From Cantharellus purpuraceus (taxonomy: Eukaryota; Basidiomycota; Agaricomycetes; Cantharellales; Hydnaceae), in the NCBI GenBank assembly GCA_025174535.1, contig JALBUN010000045.1:2728001-2792000 (forward strand): 64,000 bases of DNA, written 5' to 3'. A model generated the notes under the pieces. That model had not been told where the DNA came from. It made no database searches and saw only the letters and a list, made by a program, of their open reading frames with translations. Positions 1 to 12,427 of the stretch are shown one piece after another. The translations under genes and the position numbers were made by a program. Within the stretch, counting starts at the first letter, position 1. Each line of letters starts with the position of its first letter.

Positions 1-8
1 GAACTTAC

Positions 9-3000
9 AAACGCGTTGTACATCTTTGGGCCAATGTCAGGGGCAATTGTGTTAGCCGGAAAATGTGAAGCAATGTTGAGAGCCCCATCACGACGCGTGT
101 AGTTTGGAACAGGCACCGCACGACTGAAGTCCTCGTAGAGGTCTGGAAACGTCGTCTTAAAATCGGATGATGGTGGCCAATCCTGAAGAGTATCAGTGCG
201 AGCTACTTCAATGAATGTGACCACAAGGTACCTTCAACTTCCAACATTTTGTTCGGCCGACATACATGCCAAATTGTGAGAAAAACTCGCCCACATTGAT
301 ACTCTTATTCTCGTCTGAATGGCACTCCAAGATCAAGCATTTGCTTTCCTCAAAATTTCGAATGAAGTGCTCCGGAGTCCAGCTTATTGCGAAAGCATTG
401 AGAAGGCCGGTTACGACCACAACCTCACCGAGTGCCCATAACGACTGGAATTGAGCGTCGGGCACCATATGTTCAAATACATAGTAAGGGTGCGACGGAA
501 CTTGAGCAGGATCTAATGGGTCTCCATATCGAGCTGCAACTGGTGGGGGTAAGGGAACGGAAGCTTCGGGCATGTAGGCTTGAGGAGGCGGTGGCGGTGG
601 AGCAACCTTTTCAGCATCCGATCCTGGAGACTTTGGACATTCAGGCCCATGACTATCTAGAGAAGGATCGAGAGACATTTGTGATGCGGAATAGCCGGGA
701 GATGTCCTCATGCTACTCGTTACTGTTGTTGTCATGATCGACCCAGGCATATTAGACGTAGCCTCAGCGTGGTCCCGCCCCTCCCAGGCATCACTTTCAT
801 CTTCAGTGACATGTCCAACTACTCGATCATCTTCGTCCCTGATCAACTGCTCCATTTCCCTAACCACCGCCGCGAGCTCGTCAAAACAAAACCTGCTTAC
901 GGGTGAAAAGTCCCTAAAAGCGTGCTCCTGTCTCTTCGTGCAACTCAGAAAAAACGGATTCGGATGCTGCTTCTTTTCACCAGCTGCCGTGACCGCACGT
1001 ATGGGATGTGTGAGCTCGCGAACCTGCTTGAAGCAATCCTCGCAGGCTTCTCGTCCACAGATTCGACACATCCACGAACACGCGAAGATAGAGGTCATGC
1101 AAGTATCTGCATACGGCTCAATGCTACTCGCACAAAAATATGCAACAGAGACAACATACCACATGTGGCCCGGACTTCAGTTTCACGTGGGCGACGAATT
1201 ACTTCCGGTAGTCGAAGATGATCCTGTTCAGCCTTAAGCGTTGGAAGAAGCGCCTTGGTAACTGTGCACTACAACAAGCTGTCAGGTCATCTTACATATG
1301 CAGAACAAAAGGCCGACCTTCACTCTCCGAACGTGTGCAGGCTCCAGTGGGATGTTCCATGAGTTGGGAAACTTCATGTTCGGACTCTCCGCACTTTGAT
1401 TGTCAACAAAACTAACCCCTAACACCCGCCGTCCGGCGTCTCTCAAAAGGAACCTGTGAAGAGGAAATGCCAACGTTAGATCATTGGAACATGAGGAGCA
1501 AGTACGTAGCATTATGTTGGGAGAGCGATGGAGTGCCGCGCTGGAACACTCACCTGATGCCCTGGAATCGACATGTATCCCCTGCCCAGCGACGTGTACA
1601 GCTCACGCACCGCGGGAAAGGGTCAGGCTTGTATCTATTCGACATGCATCGCGCAAACTGTAGCTCCGGACTCAACTTATCTGGAGGTGGGATGGTTCCA
1701 ATAGTATAATTGAGTGGATTCGACAGTCCAACTTGCTGGGATGATTCAAAAGGATGGTTCGCAGGCGGCGGGTAATGCGAATATGTACCCCCGCCGCCAG
1801 AAGGTCCAGCGCCAGTGAAAAACGTAGGATCAAGTGGAATTTCGTGTGTCCCTCCGCCGTTCACGGCCATTTGCATTGGCATGTGCGCAGGCATATCCAT
1901 GCCATCGTGAGGTTGCGAAGGTGCGTCAGCGGGACCCGCACCGCTCCTTTTTTTCTTCCTCCCTCTACCTTTCACACCCCCACCATCATCCTGAAGAGCA
2001 CGCTTACCATTTGAATTGGACTGTTGCTCGAAAGGCTGGCCCTGAGGACCAGGCTGAGAAGGTGAAACGTGAGGGCTTGCAGAGGTAGATGGCAGCGGGG
2101 ATGTATTACTGAAACTGTCGCGTGCGGCGAGACGAATTGAAACACGGTCTGCGGACTGTAACTGGGGTGCAGCTGGTTGTAGCATCCGCGAAGATGAGTC
2201 TGTGAGTGTTACAGGCAAGAAATAATGCGTGGGAAAAAGAAGCGGGGCGGAGTATGGTTACACAGCTAATAATGGGGCGTGCCTTAAACAAAATGGAGAG
2301 AAATGCTCACCAGGCTCTGACGGTATCGGCGCTGCTGAATCATTTGCCTGCTGCTTTGTTTGTGTCCACTTTAGTTTCGATACTGACGCCGGTGGCACTT
2401 GTGGTGGACCGAGCGGAATAGGTGTCGCCACCGCCTCTCCAAGCCCCACAGAAGGTTGTGTACAATGTGAAGAATTCGGCGGTACGTACTGCTCGGTGGG
2501 GTACTGGAATTCTGAGGTGGGGGTGTAAGTGACAGGATGCAGGTACATGGAATATATTGAATCGAGCATAGCACACGACAGTAGTGTAACGGAGTGGTAG
2601 ATATATAAAGACGAAGACTGCCCAATGAATGATACGTACGAGATGGAGGAACGGTAACCGCAGCCTCCTTGGCTCTTGCGACTTTTCCTTTGACTTTTCG
2701 TGCCTGTTTTGCGCCCGGGGTGCTCGAGTCATCAGGGGTCACTTGAAAGCAAGTTAGCTCGAGAAAATGCTCTGCAGCGAATAAAAGTAAAACTAGGCAC
2801 CAGGCCCAAAGCCCCTGTTATGAGCCGATCGCCCTTCAACAACTTACATAGCATGTAAGACGTGATGCAACGAAGCTAAATAACCTGCTAAGCCGTATCA
2901 CTCGCTCACCTTCCGTGCCACCGGGCAATCCGGACCCTTCGAAGCTTTCTGGGGGAGGACCATCTCCATCCCAAGAGGCTCTGGATAAACGGAATAAATC

Positions 3001-3273
3001 GGATCCCGGGGTGGTCTGCACTAGTATAGCTTGCAATTGGTGATCAGGAAGGAGAGGGGGGAAAGGGTGAGGTTGATATGTAGCAGAATAAGAGCTCATA
3101 ATATGCACTCCGATGTGCTGTTGTCCCTGAGGAGAAGGTTGTTGATGCGAGTTGGACTGCGTATGCACTGGCAAAGGGCTGGAATTGGAATGATTCATCT
3201 TCTCGGACGGGTTCAAAAGCGATGATATGTTTCTTCTGTCATCTGATGAAGATGAAACTGAATTTGCAGCCAT
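9..3273 (-). CDS. JmjC-domain histone demethylase-like protein (KDM3-type), 3' end beyond window
   Basis: This encodes a nuclear JmjC protein related to KDM3/JMJD1 H3K9 demethylases. Spliced exons give a low-complexity N terminus (start Met at 3273, followed by the stretch RRNISSLLNPSEK), then a Ser/Pro/Gln-rich region with a basic KGRGRKKKR patch near 1930. Next come Cys-rich zinc-binding segments: CVSCTRRWAGDTC near 1580, then ATCDTC plus CRICGREACEDC near 1040-1160 after removal of a 53-bp intron. The start of the JmjC fold follows, with TKCWKLK spliced to DWPPSSDF across a 49-bp intron near 188-236, then NYTRRDGALN and GPKMYNAF. The last visible exon ends at position 9 with a consensus GTAAGT donor. 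The HxD...H iron ligands should lie beyond the left edge and cannot be checked. The gene is divergent from TAD2. Family assignment is solid; substrate specificity is inferred. Confidence 0.85.
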
Positions 3274-3404
3274 CTGTGGACCAGAAACAGCGAGAAAGGT
3301 GAGAGAAACGGCGCAAAGCAACTCGATCTGAAGACTCCGCGAACCGTGCCTACCTAGTTCAGTCTCCGCGGCACTTGAGTCTTACTTCCGAGAGAAGTCA
3401 ATAA
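3274..3404. promoter_or_regulatory. Shared divergent promoter region, JmjC gene / TAD2
   Basis: These 131 bp separate the start codons of two divergent genes, so both promoters and 5' leaders must sit here or overlap the genes. I see no clear TATA box. Confidence 0.5.
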
Positions 3405-4212
3405 ATGTCGACCAAAATGTCCGAAAAAACACACTTGTCCTGGATGGATTTAGCTATTCAAATGGTATTTTGTTCATTACTAGCGCATATCTGATCTCTA
3501 ACTCGGATAGGCAGAGGAAGCTCTCCAGTCACAAGAGGTCCCAGTTGGATGTATTTTTGTAAGGGACGGTATAGCTATTGCAAAAGCAAGAAACCGTACG
3601 AACGAGCTCAGAAACGTACGTTTCACAACCGTGACAATGGTGCGCACACACTCTGAGCACAATACAGGCAACAAGACATGCAGAGCTAGAAGCCATCGAT
3701 GCCATCATCTCCAATCCGGCGCTCACATGCCCAGACCGTCGTGGTGCCAAGCTCCTCTCTGATACAACACTGTATGTCACCGTTGAACCCTGTATCATGT
3801 GTGCGTCAGCACTCCGCCAAGTCGGCATCAAGGAGGTATACTTTGGATGCGGCAATGACCGCTTCGGAGGCTGCGGAGGTGTCTTAGGGGTGAATGAGAA
3901 GTGAGGGACTCGGATCATAATATCTCCTCAATACTTATCTTGCAGTATCCCACATCCCACTCTTTCGTCTTACCCCGCTCGAGGTGGATTTCGCCGTGAA
4001 GAAGCAATATTGCTGCTTCGGCGTTTCTATATTACCGAAAATGTCAATGGTGAGTATTGTCTATTTGTCTATTTGTGTATTCTATCGACAGATACCGATA
4101 AATCCCCCCTTTTTCAGCCCCAGTTCCTAGGTCAAAGGCGAATCGTGTGCTTAAAAAGGAGATTTCTCTAGAGCCACGCTCATTTTCCCAAGATTCTAAT
4201 GCTGGAATATAA
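3405..4212 (+). CDS. TAD2: tRNA-specific adenosine deaminase catalytic subunit Tad2/ADAT2
   Basis: Tad2, with Tad3, deaminates adenosine-34 to inosine in the anticodon wobble position of tRNAs. Five exons (3405-3464, 3511-3615, 3668-3900, 3946-4049, 4118-4212) give about 198 aa, a usual length for fungal Tad2. The cytidine-deaminase fold is clear. VPVGCIFV lies at about residues 31-38. The zinc and proton-shuttle motif HAE (His59, Glu61) follows, then EPCIMC with Cys97 and Cys100. The family's [11 protein letters not shown] loop and an [19 protein letters not shown]-terminal helix come after. All introns are 45-70 bp with GT-AG ends. The chosen ATG is the first in frame and directly precedes the conserved [13 protein letters not shown] helix. 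The gene is divergent from the JmjC gene. Confidence 0.94.
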
Positions 4213-5005
4213 TACCATATGTTAACGATGATGGTGTGGCTCAAGTACAATTCTCGTTCATCCGACCCATGTCATCAGTCGCTGTCGGTATGTTGTTAAA
4301 CACGTCATATTGCCAAAGTTAACCGATATCACAAGGTCACATTACTCGGATTGCGCCAACCACACCCATGCATCGACCATTTTCGCGGAATTCTTTGTGT
4401 GTGGTATTTCGCTTCGTAGGCTCTGCGGTCTCGAGGACCTTAGTCGTTCCTCTCAGAAATACAGCGCTAACCTCCCCAGGCAAGATCGGAGATCTGCGTG
4501 TTCAAAGCGAACCCCTGCGTAATGACGCCTGACGTTATCGACCTGAAGTTCTGGACCGTGTCTAAAGTGCTCTCGATGGAACACACTCAGGTGTCGTAAG
4601 GCAGAAGGCGTGTCTCACCAGTCATCTGGTAATTCATGAGATTAAATTTTACGGGTGAATTGTTTCAGATCTTTAAAATAATTGTAAGACCCAGTATTTC
4701 GAGTCAAGGTAATTGTTACCAGTCCGATAAGCGAAACAATTTCGATGCACAACTTGAATTCAAGCTGATTTCGGTTTTTGAATGTGGATCATAGATCCGA
4801 TAATCATATTACTGAACTTTATAGCGTAAACACCAACAATTGGACGTCTGGAAAGTCCGACAGGACTTCCCGTACTCACCAAATGAGCTGCGCCAAATTA
4901 AGGGATCTGAACAGAAGCCTGGAATTCGGCAACTAAGGAAGTCCGGACCATGGGCGCTAAAGGGATGAGGCGTGCAACGTCGCTTATCCTGCTAGTGCAG
5001 CAATC
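4213..5005. other. Intergenic, no gene recognised
   Basis: This is about 790 bp between TAD2 and the short-chain dehydrogenase. It has only short open frames without family features, and no repeat was seen. It presumably holds the TAD2 terminator and the SDR promoter. Confidence 0.5.
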
Positions 5006-6549
5006 ATGTCCCCACGTCTTCAGCACAAGGTAAAATATACACAACTAAATACCGCTTTGGAATGATGCCTTTCTCCCTATCTGCAGGTATCTATTGTTAC
5101 TGGAGCAGGATCGTGCGTAACGGCATTGCTAGTCGTGTAAATCAATCATGGTTGTCTGATCATGGCATTCGCTATAGTGGCATTGGCCTAGAATCTTCTA
5201 TATTGTTTGCTTCTGAAGGTGCAAGTGTTGTGCTTGCTGATATCAACGTCCAAAGTGCGGAGCATACTGCATCGCACATTGCCAAGTTATACCCGAATGC
5301 AAAGACGTTGGTACTGAGGACGGATGTGGGGAGGGAGGTGGATATTAAACGATTGGTGGACACCACTGTAGAGAATTTTGGAAGGTTGGATGTTATGGTG
5401 AGTCGTTCTGTAAGAAGACGTGATAGAGAACCACTTCTAATTAGTATCTCACAGTTCAATAATGCAGGCACGTTTTATGATTTTCGAGAAATTCAATTTG
5501 AAAAATAGAAGTTCTCCCAGGCATCATGCACCCACAAGACTCTACCGCGCTTGACACCGAAGAAGGCATTTGGGACCTCACCATGCAAATCAACCTCAAA
5601 GGCGTCTGGTGGGGCTGCAAGCATGCCATCGTTGCCATGCGCAACAACCCTACAGACCCCTCTAAAGGCCTCAACAAGGGCGGTAGCATCATCAATACCG
5701 CCAGCTTTGTAGCCCTCATGGGCGCTGCGACTCCGCAATTGGCTTGTTCGTCTCTCTTTCACGTGGCTACTAAATTTGCGCTTCGCTTATGGTCACGTAT
5801 TCCTCTAGATACCGCCTCCAAAGGAGGCGTCTTAGCCATGTCGCGCGAGCTCGCCATGGTCCACGCCAAGGAAGGCATCAGGGTCAACGCCCTCTGCCCG
5901 TCAGTCCCCAGCTTCATTATCCCATACTCTAAAGTAACGCTTGGCTCACACAACATTTCATTCTCTACAGGGGACCTCTTAGAACACGTATGACCTCGAC
6001 CTTTGTTCATCTTGTCGTCCTACACACTGATACTTGATTTGATTCCTTTTTAAGCACTCCTGATGGACTTTCTCGATACGCCCGAGAAGCGCGAACGCCG
6101 TCTTGTCCATCTTCCTATGGGCCGCTTCGGGGAGCCCATCGAGCTGGCCCGGGCGGCACTGTTTTGTAGGTTTTAAGTGTTGCTTCCATTTCAACATAAA
6201 CCGCTCTTCCATTTATATTTCGAGACGACTGAGTGTGCCATATCGTGCGATATAGCCTCGCTGTTGTTGACTAGTTGATTCCCTATGATCAGAAGTAGTG
6301 ACTTACTAACTGGCATCTCTTTACAGTGGCTAGCGACGACAGCAGCTACATCACTGTAAGTCCCCAACCAGCCACGCGCTCTACTTCCTTGATGTCTGTC
6401 GTTCTTCTTAACACCTACACACACAGGGCTCCGATTTTAATGTCGACGGCGGATTATCGGCATGCTACGTGACGGCCACGGGTGAGCCTGCACTGGCGCC
6501 GCCGCAGAGTCTTGCACCGCAGCATGTGCCGACATTTGGGCAGAAGTGA
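5006..6549 (+). CDS. Short-chain dehydrogenase/reductase (classical SDR)
   Basis: This is a cytosolic NAD(P)-dependent oxidoreductase of the classical SDR family; the substrate is unknown. Splicing gives MSPRLQHK then VSIVTGAGSGIGL, the Rossmann TGxxxGxG motif, formed across an intron near 5114. VVLADINVQSAE follows the second beta strand; its Asp suggests NAD preference. Then come FNNAG and GGSIINTASF, which supplies the catalytic Ser region. The catalytic YTASKGG is created by splicing an intron that splits the Tyr codon near 5748-5811. NALCPGPLRTPLL, GEPIELARAALFLASDDSSYITG and FNVDGGL complete the fold. Stop TGA is at 6547-6549. The intron after FNNAG (about 5469-5521) has a GC-AG boundary. 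The protein is of ordinary SDR length plus a short Pro-rich tail. Confidence 0.88.
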
Positions 6550-7106
6550 GGGGCGAGGGGGTAGACGATGGGAATATTTCAGTTTCTATGAAGGAATGAA
6601 AGGGTGTTGAACAAGAGTGGACGACAAGGCTACACACGAATCTGAATACTGAGTGCACCGTTTGAATTTGTATTCAATACGCGATTTCAATTGTCATCAT
6701 TAGTCTCACCGCTAGAGGGCGCCAAGTGATTCGTAGATGCAGTGGTTTATCCTCGAACATAACGAGCTCGCGAGTGAACCGTAACTCACTAATATCTATA
6801 AGACGTTTTCTGTCGTGAGGGAGATTAATTGCCGTGAAGTGATTCTATCTATCCCTCAGGAGACATTCACTGTGCATAGGGGATTTCGCTCAATATGAAA
6901 TGTTGTCTCGAACTGGGGCTCCTACACAGCTGTACTAGATGGCGACTTCATGAAGGAGCGCCATATATATAATTCAAAGTCCTATGGTTCTCCGTTCGAA
7001 ACAATGGAGCGTCCGTCAGCGGGAATCCATATTCTTTTTTAGAAATCCTTATCATTATCGATTCCATCTTGACTCTCACCACCGCTTGCCCCGCCCAGCA
7101 GTGACA
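6550..7106. other. Intergenic, no gene recognised
   Basis: This is about 560 bp between the SDR stop and the permease start. No coding motif or repeat was recognised. It holds the SDR terminator and permease promoter by position. Confidence 0.5.
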
Positions 7107-9659
7107 ATGTCGGTGCACTCCTCGAAAGGTGACGATGAAGTGGCATCCTCCGTCAATCAAGACGAACTGCAATTGGTTGGTACTTGCGAGGCACAGACAC
7201 GCGGCAGGGTCTTCTCTCTACGCCTGGGAGGGGTTTAAGCGATTAAACAAAGTGTAACCGGTAAAACCATACCTTTCTGGCTTAAAAACCTGGAAAATGG
7301 CTGCGGGTATCCACTGCCTGTGACGGCTAACGTTCTGCTCGCACTTGAATCAAACTTGGGCGATTTGGTAGACGTTAGCAGATCGGGTCCCTGGGTTGAG
7401 ATCACACCGCTATTACCCTGATCAGCTCATACTGCGTAGGGAAAGCCCCAGTGTTGCCTTTTCTTTCTTCACGCCTCTTACGAGAGGCTTCGACTTTATA
7501 CTGACCTGTTTTTCATTTTCACTCATCGTAGCAAAAGCTCGGATATAAACAAGTATGAGGTTCTCCTTGTGTGTTCTCTTCCATGGATGCTCGATTGATA
7601 CCTATTCTTGTTTCTAGACGTTGCATCGCTCATGGAGTCTTGTTGAAAGCTTCGCCGCCAGCTTTTGTGCTCTCAATTTCATCGGTGGTGTAAGGTACAA
7701 CAGGACTTCCCCCAGACATACATTTTATAACTGAACGATTGTTCACACTCCAGGTCTGCCTTTTTTTTGGGCATCGAGGCTGGTGGGCCCGCGGCACTTT
7801 GGTAGGCGACAACACAACCTCAGATCTCACGTCGCAGCTTTAACTCTCGAATACATAACTCGGTCAACAGGTCTTCATATGCCATTACCTTGGTGTTCAT
7901 GTGGATCACGGCTGCTGTGTTGGCTGAGGTTTGCTCTGCCCTCCCATTGAGCGGATCCATATATATATGGGCCGCAGAGAGCGCCAGCCCAAGGTATGCC
8001 AGGTTTTTCGGATTTGTAGTCGCCTGGTGGTCGTGCACGGCATGGATGACCTTTGCTGCGAGTAATTCACAGGTATGCAGTCTCTGTTTCCTATATGATC
8101 ACCTTTAACTCATAAATTTTCAGACAACCGCCAACTATCTCGTCTCTATCCTTTCTGTTTACGGAGTTGACTTCCCTGGTGGGATAGATAACAGCAATGT
8201 AAAATGGCGTGCCATCATATGGATAATCTCCGAATCCTTTTTCGTCATGGGTATAGCCGTGAATTACCTCCCACGTACGTTCAACCATACATCTCTAGAC
8301 ACCGTCTGAGAATTCCTTGGCCCAGCGAGATGGTATTCTCGAGTTTTCCGACTTTCGATTATCCTCATCATGCTCGACTTTCTCCTATGTGTCATCTGGC
8401 TTCCCATTGGCGTTTCAAAGACTTATGGTTTCCGCTCAGCCAAGGACGTCTTCACTGCTACGTGTTGGTCTTTCCCTTCTCTCTGACCTGCACTGTGAAT
8501 GTTAATTTTGTTGGGCAGATAATGGGACGGGTGCACCGCCTGCTTGGAATTGGATCTTGTCATTGTATGTTTACTTTTGCAATGACTCTTCATCCTGTTG
8601 ACTTCATACTTTCTAGTCTCTTCACTGCAGGTACTCTCACCGGGTTTGATGCTTCAGGACATATTGCCGAAGAAACAAAGAATGCCAGGTAGATTATGAT
8701 TACCTCAACGCAGTATATTCATTTATTCATTTACAGCGTTGTTGCTGCACGCGGAATCTTCAGTGGTGCCATCGCCACTGGTGTCCTGGGGTTCATAACG
8801 GCGATTCTGTTCCTATTCTGCACTCCAGACTTTGAAACTCTCTTTGCCTTAGACGCCCCACAGCCTTTTGTGCAGATCTACGCTGTAGCCCTCGGTCGCG
8901 GAGGTGCTGTTTTCATGTCCATTTTGGCTATTGTTGGACTCGTATTGGTACGTGAATGGCCCTATATCCCACTCTCAGTCCTACACAGACATACGTTCTC
9001 ACGTGCAATGGACAGAACACCAGCATTGCCGTCGTCGCAGCCTCGCGCCTCATATTCGCAGTAGCCCGTGACGGCGTTCTTCCAGGGTCCAAATGGATCG
9101 GTCAAGTCACGAGCGACGGCCAGCCTCGAAATGCAGTTACCGTGATGTTTATTTTTGGTGCTGCCATCCTGTGCACGATCCTACCCAGCCAGGTGGCGTT
9201 CACCTCGCTCGTCTCCGCTGGTGCCGTTCCCACCATCGCCGCGTATGGACTGATCGCGCTGCTGCGACTTACAATGACGCCAGACTCATTCAAGTCGTCA
9301 TCATTCAAGTTGGGCAAGCTTCGCAAGCCGTTTTACCTTGCTGCGGCGTTGTTTAATGGTTTAGTCCTGGCGGTGAGCGGCCTTGTGATGATATTGCTGC
9401 TTAGACAGCTTACGTACCGTCAAAAGGTTATGCTGTCTCCATTCGTATTCCCAGTCACGCCGGACACATTCAACTTCGTCAGTGAACCGTTCACGTGTTG
9501 CACCGGTTGTAATACTAACACTTTGCATAGGCTTGCGTTATATTTGGGGCTGTCAGCATCTTTGCCGTGGCGACATGGTGGTTTACGCCTGAAGACAAGT
9601 GGTTGAGAAAGAATCAGCTGACTCATATGAATGAGACCGTTGACGGAAGGGCTGAGTGA
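7107..9659 (+). CDS. Amino acid / GABA-type permease (APC superfamily)
   Basis: This is an integral membrane transporter of the amino acid-polyamine-choline superfamily, closest in feel to fungal GABA/choline permeases. The start MSVHSSKGDDEVASS leads, after an unusually long first intron (7176-7531, 356 bp), into QKLGYKQTLHRSWSLVESF. Successive hydrophobic segments then follow, including FFLGIEAGGPAAL, ITLVFMWITAAVLAEVC, SGSIYIWAAESASPRYA and FDASGHIAEETKNA, the conserved consensus before TM8 in this family. VAASRLIFAVARDGVLPGS and VPTIAAYGLIALLRL come next. The C terminus reads WWFTPEDKWLRKNQLTH, with stop TGA at 9657-9659. About 8-9 introns are needed. Orientation and 12-TM topology fit the family; the actual substrate cannot be told from sequence. 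It converges on ICP55, with 186 bp between stops. Confidence 0.88.
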
Positions 9660-9845
9660 TGAGCGTGTCTCATAACTCATTAGAATCCATATATGCCCCT
9701 TAGATCTACGATCCAGAATACATATGCCTGATGTCTAACTTTAATATGGTACTAGGCCAAGCACACCTAGACAGGCCCCTTCGACGTCAGCAATCTGTAC
9801 ATATGAGACACATCAGCAAGAGTACAAGAAAGTACATGGATAATG

Positions 9846-12172
9846 TTAATTGCATACTTCTTTAGGTGCATCGACACTTAGGACCACTGAGTGGTCCTTC
9901 TGTACAAGAACTTCATCCTGAATACAGATTGAATCAAAGGCTGAGCAGCACGCGAATGCTCGTACACACCTCTATTCGGATTCCGATATTGTGAAATTGC
10001 TTGGGAAAGGAAGGGGATGGTGGTACGTAGACACCTGTCGACCACAGTCAACGAGTGCATATGCACATTAGCAGGCCCTCTACCGCACCTGGCTCAACGG
10101 TGATCACCATGCCACTTTGAATCCTATACAAAATGTCAGATCGTATGGTTACCGTTTAGGAACACGTACGGGTTGGACCGATTCATAAACGATTCATGTA
10201 AATCTATGGTAATGGTATACCCGTGAACATGAATAACCTAGTTGGTCTAGAGTGTGGAGCGCACCTATGCCTACCGAATGGCTCAGAAAATGTGGATAGA
10301 GAACTTGCTCAACCTCGGAATTCCCAGCACTAGCAGAACGTTCAGGGAGGTTGAAACCGATGAGGTTGAGCTCCTTAGTGAGGAAACGGCAAGACTCGGC
10401 GTGGAGGTCGTATAGACTCGGGCCATTTGATTCGGTACAGAGCAATGTGCAGTGCTTCAGCGTATTGAGGACGGCGGTGTAGAGCTCCGCCTGTGGAGGC
10501 GTGAACCTCCCGGACGGAAACGTGGGGTATGTGCGGGCTGCATATGATATTAGTGATTACCCTCTGTCATGGTGTCGAACACGAACTGATATCTGAGGCA
10601 TAGCCACTTTATACGTTGTGAGGACACAGTTAGCGAAGATACACGAGGGATACTCGCCTGTATTCGCATCCAGCATCAATTAAGACAAGTTCTCCTTCTT
10701 GTATTAAGTTATCATTAGACGTATAATGGATTATCAGAGCGTTTGCTCTGAAGTGCCATCGTAATCAATGTTAATATCCTCGAAAACGTAGCGCGAATGC
10801 AACTAACCCAGAAGCAACCACTGGAACATAAGCCATACGTTCAGCGCCGCCGACAACACACAGATACTCAAAATGGGCCGCCAACGAAGCTTCTGGCAAA
10901 TTAGAGCGCATGTTCGCGAATCTCATCGTCTACATAATACATCAAATGATATTGCTCGGTGGAAGACGAGAACTAGGGGTTACCTTGAGGTGAGCATGTG
11001 CGCTAAGATTCGCGGCTTTGCGCAGTACCTTCTGCTCACTAACGCTCTTTCTAATGCGCCATCGCCACATCTCACGCCCCAAGTCCTTGACTTTGCCGCT
11101 AGAAAGCCCGTCTATAAGCGTATCGTAAGCCTCCTGTAGCCCGAGGGAAGTACCAGAAATGGAGGGAGAAATGTAGTCGATGAGAGAACGAGTGCGTCTT
11201 CGTCTTCTTGAATATGCAGTTGGTGATGGCGAGAGATAGTAATGGCTATACAGAGGGAGAAGGCCTTTTAAATGTGCATAAAAATGGGATGTATCGCGGG
11301 CCTGTCGAATATGAGCACGTCAGGACGATATGATCAATCCACAGTGCAAAGGATACTGGCCTCGTCAGCGCGAAATATCGAAACAACATCATCGAACCCA
11401 GTTCTTCAAGTGTAGTTAATCAGGGCAGAAAACTATGGGGTCAATTGACAAGGACTCGACAGGCAATAGGGGAGAAAACAACCTGGCACCGTCCCACTTT
11501 TCACGATGAGAGTTCTTGCCGCTGCAGAACAATGTCATTTTATACGGGCGACCAGATGTCGTGGGTGTCTTTTCTGCATAATTTGTGTAAGATGCAAAGG
11601 CATGACACCAATGTGTTACACCGACCAAGCACAAGAGCGGCATCAGGCTCTTGAAATCCAGTCAAGTACCAGAAATCTGACGATTGGCGAAACTTGTAAC
11701 TAGCGGACTCTACTCAGGACCATCTCCTCACAGACACGAAATAACATACAATATCTCTGAAATCTGCTCAGTCAAGGAATATCAACGTCAGGAAGGCAAG
11801 GAATACACACCTTGACTCATGTACTTGATGTTCCCTCCCAAGCATACCTGGGACAACAAGAGGGTTTAAGTAAATATTTATGACTTTTGAAGATATACAT
11901 ACCACCAAGCTTCCTTCTGGAAGGCTTTCTATCAATCGTGTCCTTCTGTCTTCATATTCGGTTTTCGGGATACCTGGAGTGAGCTCCTGTGGGTCAATAA
12001 GATGCCCATGAGTCTCAGCAAGTGGTTGACCATGTATTGGTGGCTTTATAAGTGTCCGGGATCCGTGCGACAATGCTGGTATAGCATACTGACGACAGTG
12101 CATACCTCTGACAGTGAGGCATGAATATCGTCGGGCCAAAGTTTGCCAAGCTCGAGTAATTGCTAAAGACAT
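9846..12172 (-). CDS. ICP55: Intermediate cleaving peptidase 55 (mitochondrial Xaa-Pro aminopeptidase)
   Basis: Icp55 trims one residue from mitochondrial proteins after MPP cleavage (family M24B). The N terminus MSLAITRAWQTLARRYSC is Arg-rich and lacks acidic residues, as in a mitochondrial presequence. The aminopeptidase P N-terminal domain follows: ELTPGIPKTEYEDRR, CLGGNIKYMSQ, QSSDFWYLTGFQEP, KMTLFCSGKNSHREKWDGAR. The pita-bread catalytic domain holds the M24 metal ligands: DAGCEYSGYASDITRT (two Asp), HFLSHSVGIDLHES (His), GMVITVEPGVY (Glu) and IGIRIEDEVLV (Glu). Roughly ten short introns must be removed. The ligand segments DITRT and DLHES are each completed across a splice junction. The stop TAA is at 9846-9848. 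Start at 12172 is the first in-frame Met and suits import, but an upstream start is possible. Confidence 0.88.
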
Positions 12173-12427
12173 CGAGTCTAGTATGAATGGTTAGTCACGT
12201 GGGGTCACGCATGTCACAGCATCATTGGACTTACGGAGCACATATCTTCTTCACAAGTTGAGAGGGATTGCCAGCAACAGAGTTGAGGGTGGTTGATGCA
12301 ATGCATAAGCCAGTAGCTGCAGTCTCCGAGTCGTCCCTGTATCATGCCGTCCTCAGTTCCTCCTCGGAACCGAATAATATATACAGATAGCATTACTTTT
12401 TTTGCATATTCAAGCACTATCAAAGAT

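Noticed and set aside
4310..4522. 70-codon plus frame between TAD2 and the SDR gene
   Set aside because: No homology-like motif, and it could not be joined to either neighbour by splicing.
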